Shown here: positions 8,303-16,633 of the stretch, one piece after another
Position numbering within the stretch: the first letter of the stretch is position 1
Layout of the letters: each line of letters begins with the position of its first letter
Source of the DNA: Acidiferrobacteraceae bacterium
GTDB taxonomy: Bacteria; Pseudomonadota; Gammaproteobacteria; Acidiferrobacterales; JAJDNE01
Direction: 5' to 3'
DNA length: 42,442 nt
Assembly: GCA_037388825.1 (NCBI GenBank)
Contig: JARRJV010000020.1
Location: 1 to 42,442 of the forward strand
Program-made: the position numbers and the translations under genes
The notes under the pieces: generated by a model
Told to the model about the DNA's origin: nothing
The model's input: only the letters and a program-made list of their open reading frames with translations
The model's database searches: none

Positions 8303-9736
8303 ATGAAGCGAATCCATGTACTACTCCTGCTGGCCGGTCTTGGCCTCAGCGGTGGCGTCCGCGCCGCGGAACCGCTCACCCTGGGCCAGGCCCTGCAGAA
8401 CGTGGTCGACACCTACCCGTCGCTCGAAGTTGCACACATGCAACTGCAGCGCGCGCAGCAGGACCGTTTGCAGGTCGAGAGCCAGTTGGGCTGGGTCCTC
8501 GGCGCCCAGCTCGGCGCCAGCCATGACCTGTCGCCACTCACCGGCACGCCAAGTGACAGTGCCAACCTGAGCACCAGCCTGAACCGCGGCCTCGCCTCCG
8601 GCGGTTCCGTGGGGATCACCGGAAGCTACAACTACGTAGACAGTTCCTTCAGCTTTCCCGGGCTACCCAATCCTTCGTACACCGGCCGCGTCGACCTGAC
8701 CTTGCGCAAGCCCCTGGCCAGGGGTGCCGGCAACCCCGATTACAAACAGAGCCTGGTCTCCGCCGATGCCAGCGCGGCCATGGCCCATGCCAATGCCCGC
8801 GCCGCCCGCGACCAGATCGCGCAACAGACCATGTCCCTGTTTTACGGTGCCGCCCTGACCTGGGCACAGCTGCAGAACGCACGCGACGGCGTGCTTCGTG
8901 CCGAGCGCCTGAAGAAGTACGTACACAGCAATGCGCGCCTCGGCCTCGCCGAGGACAAGGACATCCTGCAAAGCGAGGCACAGCTGCGGGCGCAGTCCGC
9001 CCAGGTGGATGCGCTGCAGGCGGCCTGGGATTCGCAGCGGACCTCACTCAACCGACTCATGGGTCGTCCGGCGGACGAGGAATTCGTGCCGGTGCTCCCT
9101 CCAACGACCTCGGAACCAGACTCGGATGCGGATGCCGTGTACAAGCAGGCCCTGGCGTACAGCCCGGATCTGGCGCGGATTCAGGCCCAGGCAGACATCT
9201 CCGAGGCACAACTGGTCCGAGCACGCAATGCATCCCGTTCCCAGCTGGATCTGGTTTTGGGTCTCGGTGGCGGCAACCAGCAGGGGCCCAGCATACCCTC
9301 CAGCGTCAATGAATCCGACTACGCCGCGAGCGTCCGACTGGAATACCAGAAGCCCCTGGACCGCCGCGGTGCGGATGCGAGTGTCACCCAGGCGCAGCTG
9401 GACCACTCCATTGCCCTGCGCCAGCTTCAGGCCACCAAGGATGATCTGCGCTACAACATCGACGGTCTCCTGCAGGATCTGAACAAGTCCCACGATGCGG
9501 TGAAGAGCCAGGAACTGCGCGTGGAGGCCGAAACCAGCAAGCTCAAGGACGCCGAACACCGCTACCGCCAGGGCCGTGCTGATACCACCCAGCTGATCCA
9601 GTTCGAGAACGATCTGTTTCTTGCCCGGCTCGCGCTGGAGCAGCAACGGATTACCCTGCTGCAGAAGCAGTTCTCCCTGAATCTGTTACGCGGCACGCTG
9701 TGGAACAACGTCCGCCTGCCCGCCCAGTATCAATAA
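8303..9736 (+). CDS. TolC family outer-membrane efflux channel
   Basis: A 477-residue protein with a signal peptide (MKRIHVLLLLAGLGLSGG, mature part from about AEPLTLGQAL) and two outer-membrane-efflux repeats. Each repeat has long heptad-like helices such as DRLQVESQLG and QSEAQLRAQSAQVDAL. The C-terminal AEHRYRQGRADTTQLIQFEN is characteristic of the second repeat. The start is ATG at 8303, with AAAGGAAG at 8286-8293. It forms the outer-membrane duct of an export system with the RND gene 13 bases downstream. No adaptor gene lies between them. Confidence 0.92.
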   Translation: MKRIHVLLLLAGLGLSGGVRAAEPLTLGQALQNVVDTYPSLEVAHMQLQRAQQDRLQVESQLGWVLGAQLGASHDLSPLTGTPSDSANLSTSLNRGLASGGSVGITGSYNYVDSSFSFPGLPNPSYTGRVDLTLRKPLARGAGNPDYKQSLVSADASAAMAHANARAARDQIAQQTMSLFYGAALTWAQLQNARDGVLRAERLKKYVHSNARLGLAEDKDILQSEAQLRAQSAQVDALQAAWDSQRTSLNRLMGRPADEEFVPVLPPTTSEPDSDADAVYKQALAYSPDLARIQAQADISEAQLVRARNASRSQLDLVLGLGGGNQQGPSIPSSVNESDYAASVRLEYQKPLDRRGADASVTQAQLDHSIALRQLQATKDDLRYNIDGLLQDLNKSHDAVKSQELRVEAETSKLKDAEHRYRQGRADTTQLIQFENDLFLARLALEQQRITLLQKQFSLNLLRGTLWNNVRLPAQYQ

Positions 9737-9749
9737 GAAAGGATTCGCG

Positions 9750-12700
9750 ATGAAGGCCATTATTCGCTACCTGGTTGAACACGATCTGATCGTAAACCTC
9801 GTTTCCGTCTTTCTCGTGCTGTTGGGCCTGTCCGCGGTCTTCAATATCAACCGCGAGGCCTTTCCCAACGTCAACCTGGATCAGATCCAGATCAACAGCG
9901 CCTACCCCGGGGCAACGCCGGAGGAAGTGGAACGCCTCATCGTTACGCCCATCGAACAGGAACTGAAGTCCCTGAACGGCATCGACAAGATGACGTCCAT
10001 CAGCTTTCCGGGCTCGGCCCGCATCCTGCTGGAACTGGATCCCCATGCGGCCAACCGTTCACGCATCGCCAGCGAGGCCCAGCTGGCGATCGACCGGGCG
10101 GACCTGCCAAACGATCTGCCGGACAAACCCTCGGTGCTGGAAGTCGACGGTGCCGTGTTTCCGATCCTGCAGCTGGCGGTGTCTGCGCCCCGCTCCGAGT
10201 TAAAACTCAAGCGCCTCGGTGATCGGATCAAAGATGACTTGCTGAATATCGACGGCGTGGCCAAGGTCCATATCGAAGGTGCCCGTCGCGCCGAGATCCG
10301 AATCGTTGTCGATCCGAAAAAGATCGCGCGCGAGCGCGTCTCCGTGGGTGAGATCGCAGCGGCGATTACAAACTGGAACGTAAATGCACCGGGAGGCGAT
10401 CTCGAGACCTCCGAGGGGCAAAAGGCCGTGCGTGTCGCTGGCGAGTTTACCGGACCCAAGGATGTGGCCGACCTGGTCTTGCGCGCCAACGAACGCGGCC
10501 AGGGGATCCGCCTCGGCGACGTGGCTACGGTCACGGAGAACCTGGCCAAGGCCTCGTTCTATTCCGACGTCCAGGGCAAGCCAGCGGTCAACATGATCGT
10601 CATGAAAAAGGCGGACAAGGACATCATCGATACCGTGGACAAGGTCCGCGCCTACCTCAAGACCATTCCCGAGGTGTATGGCAAGGACGTGCGCGTGGAT
10701 ACCTTCCTCGACATGTCCCGCTTCGCGCGCCTGCGCCTGGGCGTCCTGACCACCAACGGGATCTTCGGTCTCATTCTGGTATTCGCGACCTTGATCCTGT
10801 ACCTGCGCCCGTCGGTCGCCCTGACCACGACCTGGGGCATCCCGGTGGTATTCCTGACGGGGCTCTACGCCCTGTATGTCTATGGCATAACCATGAATCT
10901 CGTCTCCATGCTCGGATTCATCATGGTACTGGGCATGATCGTGGACGACGCCATCATCATCGGCGAGAACATAACCTTCTACATGGAAAAGGGTATGGTG
11001 CCGCGCGACGCCGCAGTAAAGGGCGCGATGGAGCTCATGGGGCCGGTGGCGGCGACGGTGATGACGACCATTGCCGCATTCCTGCCCATGATGTTCATGT
11101 CCGGCATCATCGGCAAGTTCATTGTTGCCATCCCCATCGTGGTGATCACGCTGTTGTTCTTCTCGTGGCTGGAATCATTCCTGATCCTGCCCAGCCATGT
11201 TGCGTGGGTGGCGCGGCCCACGGCCCACCCCAAGGAGCGGGCCTGGATTGTTGCCCTTGAGCACGGCTACGCCCGCTTGCTCAACAAGGCCCTGGACCAC
11301 CGCTACATTACGGTCGGACTTTCGGTGTCGATACTGATCGGCAGCCTGATCCTGGCGGCGACCGCCATGCGTTTCCAGTTGTTCCCGCCCATCGGCGTGG
11401 ATCAGTACATCGCGCGTGTGACCGCACCGCAGGGCACCAGTCTGGACAAGATGCGCGCCATCATGTCGAAGGTGGACGAAACAATGCGCGCGGAGATCAA
11501 TCCGAAATATCTCGAAAGCACCGTGGTCAGCACCGGCCAGATCGCGAGAGATGGCGGTGACCCCCTGACCCAGCGCGGCTCGCGCTTCGCCCAGATCAAT
11601 GTCTTGTACACTCCATCCGTGACCCGGCCGGATCACGACGCATTGAAGGATATGCGTCGCTTGGCGAAGGTATTGCCGCCCCAGTTTCCGCGCCTGGAAA
11701 TCAACTTCAGCGCCTTGACACCGGGACCGCCCACCGGCCGGGCCCTGGAAGCGGAGATCTCGAGCAACGATACCGCCGTGACCGACGCGGCCGCCCGACG
11801 GCTGATGGAGATGCTGAAAACAGTAAAAGGCGTCACTTCCGTGGATTCGGGGCTGGAGCCCGGCGATGACGAGTTACTCGTTCACATGGATCGCGCCAAG
11901 GCCACCTACGCCGGCGTGGACCTGGCCACGGCGGCGAGCCATATCCGCGCCGCCGTCGGTGGTCTGCGCGTGTCCACCCTGCGTTGGGGAACGGAACAGG
12001 TGGATGTCACGATTCGCTATCCACAAAACGGCGTCGACGCCCTGGAGCAGCTGCGCGATCTGGAGATCCCGAATCAGCGCGGCGGCCTCGTTCCATTGAA
12101 GCGCATTGCCACACTTGAAAATCACCCGGGATTCACCACGATTCGCCACCGGGCCGGCATCCGAACGGTTACGGTCACTGCGGACATCAATACCGATGTC
12201 ATCACCAGCGTGGAACTGAACAACCTGGTGAAGAAGAAGCAAGCGGAGTGGATGGGTCCTGACGCCAAAAAGCTCACGGTTAGCTACGGCGGCGAGGAAG
12301 AGAAAAACAACGAGTCCTTCCGCGACCTGTTCCGCTCGTTCGCCTTCGCCCTGCTCGGCATCTTCTTCATTCTTGCGATCCAGTTCGGCAGAATCACCTA
12401 CCCCATTGTGGTGATGCTGGCGATCCCCTTCGGTGCCGTGGGCATCATCCTGAGCTTTTACCTGCACGATCTCTTGTGGCGACCCATGCCGCTGTCCTTC
12501 TTCGCCAGCCTGGGCTTCGTCGCCCTGTCGGGGGTGGTGGTGAACAGCTCCCTGATCCTGCTGGTATTCATCCAGCGCGCGCGGGCGGATGGCATGGGCT
12601 GCCGCGAGGCCATCGAACTCGCGGGCCGAAGAAGGTTGCGTGCCGTGATCCTCACCGCCACGACCACCGTGGTTGGCCTGCTGCCCACGGCCTACGGCTG

Positions 12701-12911
12701 GGGCGGCATGGATCCGCTGGTATCGCCCATGGCCCTGGCCCTGTCCTGGGGTCTGATGGTGGCCACGCTGGTCACCCTGCTCACGATTCCCGCGACCTAT
12801 GCCATCGGCGTCGACTTCAAGATCCGCTTGAGGCGTCTCGGGGCGAGGATACGGGAAAACGAGAGCGTGAAGCGGCTGCTGGCGAAGCTGCCGCATCATC
12901 GGGTGGAGTAG
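9750..12911 (+). CDS. RND superfamily efflux permease (AcrB-type)
   Basis: A 1053-residue inner-membrane proton-driven exporter with the full AcrB-type plan. The first membrane helix is near residues 13-32, followed by a porter domain with AYPGATPEEVE and LPNDLPDKPSV, and membrane helices 2-6. Helix 4 carries the proton-relay pair D399-D400 in GMIVDDAII. A second porter domain follows, then helices 8-12 with a GVVVNSSLIL segment and RAVILTATTTVVGLLP. AAAGGA lies seven bases before the ATG. It is coupled to the TolC-like gene. Substrate cannot be assigned; the divergence from classical AcrB and the missing adaptor suggest a distinct exporter group. Confidence 0.93.
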   Translation: MKAIIRYLVEHDLIVNLVSVFLVLLGLSAVFNINREAFPNVNLDQIQINSAYPGATPEEVERLIVTPIEQELKSLNGIDKMTSISFPGSARILLELDPHAANRSRIASEAQLAIDRADLPNDLPDKPSVLEVDGAVFPILQLAVSAPRSELKLKRLGDRIKDDLLNIDGVAKVHIEGARRAEIRIVVDPKKIARERVSVGEIAAAITNWNVNAPGGDLETSEGQKAVRVAGEFTGPKDVADLVLRANERGQGIRLGDVATVTENLAKASFYSDVQGKPAVNMIVMKKADKDIIDTVDKVRAYLKTIPEVYGKDVRVDTFLDMSRFARLRLGVLTTNGIFGLILVFATLILYLRPSVALTTTWGIPVVFLTGLYALYVYGITMNLVSMLGFIMVLGMIVDDAIIIGENITFYMEKGMVPRDAAVKGAMELMGPVAATVMTTIAAFLPMMFMSGIIGKFIVAIPIVVITLLFFSWLESFLILPSHVAWVARPTAHPKERAWIVALEHGYARLLNKALDHRYITVGLSVSILIGSLILAATAMRFQLFPPIGVDQYIARVTAPQGTSLDKMRAIMSKVDETMRAEINPKYLESTVVSTGQIARDGGDPLTQRGSRFAQINVLYTPSVTRPDHDALKDMRRLAKVLPPQFPRLEINFSALTPGPPTGRALEAEISSNDTAVTDAAARRLMEMLKTVKGVTSVDSGLEPGDDELLVHMDRAKATYAGVDLATAASHIRAAVGGLRVSTLRWGTEQVDVTIRYPQNGVDALEQLRDLEIPNQRGGLVPLKRIATLENHPGFTTIRHRAGIRTVTVTADINTDVITSVELNNLVKKKQAEWMGPDAKKLTVSYGGEEEKNNESFRDLFRSFAFALLGIFFILAIQFGRITYPIVVMLAIPFGAVGIILSFYLHDLLWRPMPLSFFASLGFVALSGVVVNSSLILLVFIQRARADGMGCREAIELAGRRRLRAVILTATTTVVGLLPTAYGWGGMDPLVSPMALALSWGLMVATLVTLLTIPATYAIGVDFKIRLRRLGARIRENESVKRLLAKLPHHRVE

Positions 12912-13500
12912 TTTGCCTGTCGCCAAGGGCGACTACTAGCGGGGCGCTCCGCCCCCTGCACCCCCGGGGTACTTTCGTTTCGGCGAAAGTACGCAAAGCC
13001 ATCTGCTCCTGCGTTCGCTTACTCCTGCGCTTCTCGAAAAAACCGCGGGCGCTCATCCAACTCGCCGGCCTGGAAAATCGTCCGGCTCGGGCTCGATCAG
13101 GGATTCGCGCCTGGCGGTTTTTCCTTGCGATGCTCGGCGCGAACGAAGTCGCGGGGAACAGCGTCCGGCATATAGGTCATCGAAACAGATTTCAGTCCCG
13201 TGTCCGCCGCCGCGGCCGACGAGGAAAACCGGCGAATCGCGAACCGCTGTTCGAGCCCGAGCCAGTCGTCAGACTGGCCGGCGAGTTCGGTTCGCGTACC
13301 CGGTTTTCGAGGAAGGGTGAGGGGAGCCTGGAGGATCTGAAAGATCCGAAAGGCCAAGGACCCGGGGGTCCTTTCTTTTTGGGTACTTTTTCTTTGGACA
13401 AGCAAAGAAGAAGGAACCGGGCCGTCCGGACCAGCCCGGACTAGTAGCTTTTCAATTCGTCGCAGGCGAAACAAAAAACAATTCCCGCCTCCGGCGGAAA
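12912..13500. repeat. Non-coding hairpin-rich region, probable dispersed intergenic repeat
   Basis: 589 bases between the convergent RND gene and the 13501-13749 gene. It holds a chain of short perfect inverted repeats: GGGGCG/CGCCCC at 12941-12955, GTACTTTCG/CGAAAGTAC at 12969-12992, GGATCT/AGATCC at 13333-13347, GGACCC/GGGTCC at 13358-13371 and TTCTTTG/CAAAGAA at 13390-13409. Open frames crossing it have no recognisable domain and low-complexity composition. Similar runs (TTTCTTTGGACAAGCAAAGAA, GGGGCGCTCCGCCCC) recur between genes in many GC-rich gammaproteobacteria, so a dispersed repeat is the best reading. No second copy was seen in this window. Confidence 0.55.
13358..13380 (+). terminator. 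Terminator-like hairpin with T tract
   Basis: GGACCC-GG-GGGTCC at 13358-13371 is followed directly by TTTCTTTTT. The arms are GC-rich and the loop very short, with a U-rich tail on the plus strand. It lies about 450 bases after the RND stop, so it could end a long 3' leader of that operon or be part of the intergenic repeat. Confidence 0.45.
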
Positions 13501-13749
13501 TCACTCCAGCGAAATTACGATCCGTTCGTTCTTCACGTGATCCTCGACCTCCACCAGGGTCCCGCTGACCTCGGGATTGTTGGAGAGATTGACGATCTCC
13601 TCGACGTCGATGCCTTTTTCGTGCAGTTCGTCCATGGCGCGTTTGGGAATCAATTTGGACGCGACCTGCAGCACCCCGCCGGGGATGGTGACGGTGGTCG
13701 CGGGTTCCGATGATCCATTCTTGTAAACATTGATCTTCAGGCTGGCCAT
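13501..13749 (-). CDS. Small conserved hypothetical protein
   Basis: An 82-residue protein beginning MASLKINVYKNG, with VTIPGGVLQVASKLIPKRAM, a GIDVEEIVNL segment and a C-terminal LVEVEDH..ERIVISLE. It has no membrane segment and no cysteine. The sequence looks like a compact alpha/beta domain with acidic C-terminus; I do not recognise its function. The start is the ATG at 13749, preceded by a strong AGGAGG, so the longer frame reaching 13953 is rejected. It follows the ABM-domain gene by 23 bases on the same strand. Confidence 0.75.
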   Translation of the reverse strand: MASLKINVYKNGSSEPATTVTIPGGVLQVASKLIPKRAMDELHEKGIDVEEIVNLSNNPEVSGTLVEVEDHVKNERIVISLE

Positions 13750-13772
13750 TGCTTCCTCCTGCAGGTTTCCGG

Positions 13773-14078
13773 CTACTTCCGGGCGTTTTCGTAGACCATG
13801 GAGTAGTGCTCTACCTCGGGAAATGGATCGTAGAAATGATGCAAGAGCCTGCGCCATTCCTGGTACCGCGCCGAGCCGCGAAAGCCTTCCGTGTGATCTT
13901 CGAGCCTTTCCCAGTTGACCAACAGGACATAGCGGCCGGCATTCTCCAAGCATCGCTGTAACTGGTGCGAAACATATCCGTCCACGCCGGAGATAATATC
14001 TTGTGCCTCACCGAAGGCCGCCTCAAATTCTGCCTGCTGGCCCGGCTTCACGTCGAGGATTGCAAGTTCCGTTATCAT
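13773..14078 (-). CDS. Antibiotic biosynthesis monooxygenase (ABM) fold protein
   Basis: A 101-residue protein with the ABM ferredoxin-like fold. It opens with ITELAILDVKPGQQAEFEAAF, then a GYVSHQLQRCLEN strand-loop, YVLLVNWERLEDHTEGFR and a C-terminal HHFYDPFPEVEHYS. Family members range from small-molecule monooxygenases to heme-degrading IsdG-like proteins; many are uncharacterised, and nothing here fixes a substrate. It stands between a peroxiredoxin-like gene (upstream, 42 bases) and the small 13501-13749 gene, all on the minus strand and probably one operon. Confidence 0.88.
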   Translation of the reverse strand: MITELAILDVKPGQQAEFEAAFGEAQDIISGVDGYVSHQLQRCLENAGRYVLLVNWERLEDHTEGFRGSARYQEWRRLLHHFYDPFPEVEHYSMVYENARK

Positions 14079-14120
14079 GGGGCTTCCTTGTCGCGCGGTC
14101 GTGTGGTTCGAATGAGAGGA

Positions 14121-14660
14121 CTAAGCTTGCCTTGCTTTTCGCGCCAGCTCCAGTACGTGTGCGACTTCCCAATGATCGTAGGCATGGTCGCCGTATTTTG
14201 CCGCCAGGATCCGGCCGTTACTGTCAATCAGAAAATCCGCGGGAAGGCCAAGGGGCGATTCTCCAAGCGCCGGAAGGCCGACGCCATAGCGGAACATCCC
14301 CTTGAATGCGGCGGGCCATACGCCGGGATTGAGCACAGAGAGGATGGACGCCTCCACCCCGAAGGCCTTGTATAGTAACTTCTTCGGGTCGGCAACGATC
14401 GGGAACGGGGCATCGGTGTGATGTTTCAACAGCGCATCTTTGTCAGAATGGAATATGGCAACTTCCTGTATTCCCGCGGCAAGCAATTGATCGTATCCCT
14501 GCATGAAAGAATGAATGTGCAGATTGCACATCGGGCAGCCGGCAAAGCGCCGAAACTGCAGGTGCGTCAGTTGCGTCGGATGCGGTACCGGGACCGATGA
14601 GCCCTGGATCGATTCCAGCTCGTACTGCTCAAGTATTTCCCCGCTATGCCTGCGAGCCAT
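14121..14660 (-). CDS. Peroxiredoxin-like thioredoxin-fold protein (AhpC/TSA type)
   Basis: A 179-residue cytoplasmic protein with a thioredoxin/peroxiredoxin fold. The redox motif is GCPMCN (C42 and C45), preceded by FRRFA and followed by LHIHSF, as in the peroxiredoxin-like PRXL2/AhpC-TSA group. Downstream strands VAIFHSDKDALLKH and PFPIVADPKKLLYKAFGV are the usual peroxiredoxin second half, and the C-terminal PADFLIDSNGRILAAKYG is conserved. No signal peptide is present. It probably reduces peroxides or disulfides; partner and substrate are unknown. It heads the three-gene minus-strand run. Confidence 0.85.
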   Translation of the reverse strand: MARRHSGEILEQYELESIQGSSVPVPHPTQLTHLQFRRFAGCPMCNLHIHSFMQGYDQLLAAGIQEVAIFHSDKDALLKHHTDAPFPIVADPKKLLYKAFGVEASILSVLNPGVWPAAFKGMFRYGVGLPALGESPLGLPADFLIDSNGRILAAKYGDHAYDHWEVAHVLELARKARQA

Positions 14661-14824
14661 ATCCCTTTCTCCTGTACCTTGAGTGAGCGACTACCCGGGA
14701 AGCCGGGTCAGACGGGGCATTTTCTTGCCGTTCCGGTTGGCCTATATTGACAACTGCGATCGAGCCCCTTACTTCAATTTGACACCGTCGTTACGTCGAG
14801 GTTCCGGAGCAACTGAGCGACGCC

Positions 14825-15613
14825 ATGGCAGTCATCACCTTCAAGAAGATCCGCGTTGCGATCCTGCTGTTCGTCCTCGCGACGGTGGCCATGGCCACCT
14901 GGCAGCAATCCCGGGCGGTTGCCAACTGGACCTCGCCGCTGGAATTGACGCTGTATCCGATCAATGGCGACGGAACTGCGGAGGTTGAGAAATACATCGC
15001 CGGCTTGCACCAGGATCGGTTCGACGACATCACCCGCTTCCTGGTTGAAGAAGCCAAGGCCTATGGGGTGGACACAACACCGCTGGTGGAACTGGACCTG
15101 GGACCCGAGGAAACGCAACTTCCGCCGTCCCCGCCTCCGGACGGCACTCGTCTCGACATCGCCTTGTGGAGCCTGAAATTGCGCTGGTGGTTGCACGAAA
15201 CGGTTTCGTCCTGGGGCCTGGACCGTCGCCACATTCGCATCTTCGTCGTGTACCACCGTGCCCACGGCAAGAAGCCGCTGCACCACTCCTTCGGTCTGCA
15301 GAAAGGACTGGTGGGCGTGGTTCATGCCTTCGCCATTCCCGAACAGGACGGCGAGAACAGCATGGTCATTACCCACGAATTGATGCACACCCTGGGCGCC
15401 ACCGATAAATACGGTCCCGACGGGCAACCGCGCTATCCGGATGGCTATGGCGACCCGGAGCAACAGCCCCGCTATCCGCAGGACTACGCCGAGATCATGG
15501 CCGGGCGCATCGCTACTTCCGCGACGACATCCAAAATCCCCGCCAGCCTGGACAACTGCCTGATCGGTCCGGAGACTGCGCAGGAAATCCACTGGCTCAA
15601 ACCGTCGACATGA
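14825..15613 (+). CDS. Putative exported zinc metalloprotease (HExxHxxGxxD)
   Basis: A 262-residue protein with an N-terminal membrane anchor or signal (AILLFVLATVAMA, residues 12-24) and a soluble domain. The zinc site reads HELMHTLGATD (H184, E185, H188, D194), the HExxHxxGxxD arrangement seen in metzincin-type proteases with aspartate as third ligand, such as snapalysin. The sequence between anchor and zinc site has no recognised domain. After the motif come DKYGPDG and short repeated RYPDGYGDP/RYPQDYAE segments. Its stop overlaps the start of the following amidohydrolase gene (ATGA), so the two are coupled. Protease activity is inferred from the motif only. Confidence 0.65.
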   Translation: MAVITFKKIRVAILLFVLATVAMATWQQSRAVANWTSPLELTLYPINGDGTAEVEKYIAGLHQDRFDDITRFLVEEAKAYGVDTTPLVELDLGPEETQLPPSPPPDGTRLDIALWSLKLRWWLHETVSSWGLDRRHIRIFVVYHRAHGKKPLHHSFGLQKGLVGVVHAFAIPEQDGENSMVITHELMHTLGATDKYGPDGQPRYPDGYGDPEQQPRYPQDYAEIMAGRIATSATTSKIPASLDNCLIGPETAQEIHWLKPST

Positions 15614-16561
15614 TACTTCGTTCTCATCTCCGCAGATGGTTGCTTGCCAATCTCGCCCTTGTGCTGCTGTGCGCATCGCTGGTACCGGCGTACGCCAGGA
15701 AACTCCCTCCCATCGCCGACGTACACCTGCACTACACCTGGGACCAGGTGGACGTAACGAGTCCGCGCCAGGCGGTGGCTGCCCTGAAGCGCAACAACGT
15801 AGTGCTTGCCGTGGTTACCGGCACCCCGCCGGACCTTGCGCTGGAGATCGCGCGCGCCGGTGGCGACCGCATCGTACCGATTTATGGGCCCTATTTGAGC
15901 GGCTATGGCCGTCGCGACTGGTTCACCGATCCGCGAACCCTCAGGGCCGCCCGGGCGGCCCTCGCCCCGGGCGGCCCTCGCCAGCGGTAAATATTTTGGT
16001 ATTGGTGAAGTGCACCTGCGCGCCGGGCTTGGCCCACGACGCGACAATCCGATCTTCACCGGCCTGATCGAACTGGCCATCGAGCACGATGTCCCCGTTC
16101 TGATCCACACCGAGTCATCGAGCCACCTGTATTTTCAACCGCTGTGCCAGAACTACAGCAAGGCAAGATTCCTCTGGGCACATGCCGGCGGCCTGCTGAA
16201 TGCATCCCAGGTCGGAACCCTGATGAAGCTATGTCCAAACGTTTGGGTCGAGTTGTCCGCACGGGATCGCTGGCGCTACACCGTAACGCCCATTGTCGAC
16301 GATCAGGGCCGCCTGTTGCCGGAGTGGGAGGCGCTGCTGAAGGAGTATCCACAGCGGTTCATGATTGGGTCCGATACGGTGTGGCCGGTAGATCCATCCC
16401 ACCGCTGGGACGAGTCGGATACCGGCTGGAAGAAGATCGATGACTACCTTGGATTCCACCGGCACTGGCTCAGCTTTCTACCGGAACAACTGGCGCGCCA
16501 GGTGCGCCTGGAGAATGCACAACGCTTTTTTCACCGGGACCGACGCAAATCAGACGGCTGA
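15610..16561 (+). pseudogene. Exported amidohydrolase-fold protein, frameshifted by a 16-bp duplication
   Basis: Reading frame 1 (15610-15990) gives a signal peptide (LLANLALVLLCASLVPAYA) and the metal motif ADVHLHY of TIM-barrel amidohydrolases, and then stops. The second half continues in another frame up to 16561, with KYFGIGEVHLRAGLG, VPVLIHTES, FLWAHAGGLL and MIGSDTVWP. The break is a perfect tandem copy of 16 bases at 15951-15966 and 15967-15982. Taking out one copy joins the halves as RAARAALASGKYFGIGE, giving a 311-residue protein. As it stands, translation would end after 126 residues. A population variant, a reversible slippage mutation or an assembly error are all possible. Confidence 0.85.
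15951..15982 (+). repeat. Perfect 16-bp tandem duplication
   Basis: CCGGGCGGCCCTCGCC occurs twice head to tail, at 15951-15966 and 15967-15982. Because 16 is not a multiple of three, the extra copy shifts the amidohydrolase reading frame by one base. Restoring a single copy restores a continuous conserved protein. Confidence 0.95.
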
Positions 16562-16633
16562 CGGGCTATCGTCCGGCGCCTCGAAACTATATTATTGGCG
16601 CCCGCTGCATCCTCGTACCACCGGGAACCCAAC

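Noticed and set aside
12476-13504. Open frames crossing the region after the RND gene (plus to 13444, minus 13097-13504)
   Set aside because: No domain, low complexity, and they run through hairpin repeats; better seen as frames inside an intergenic repeat.
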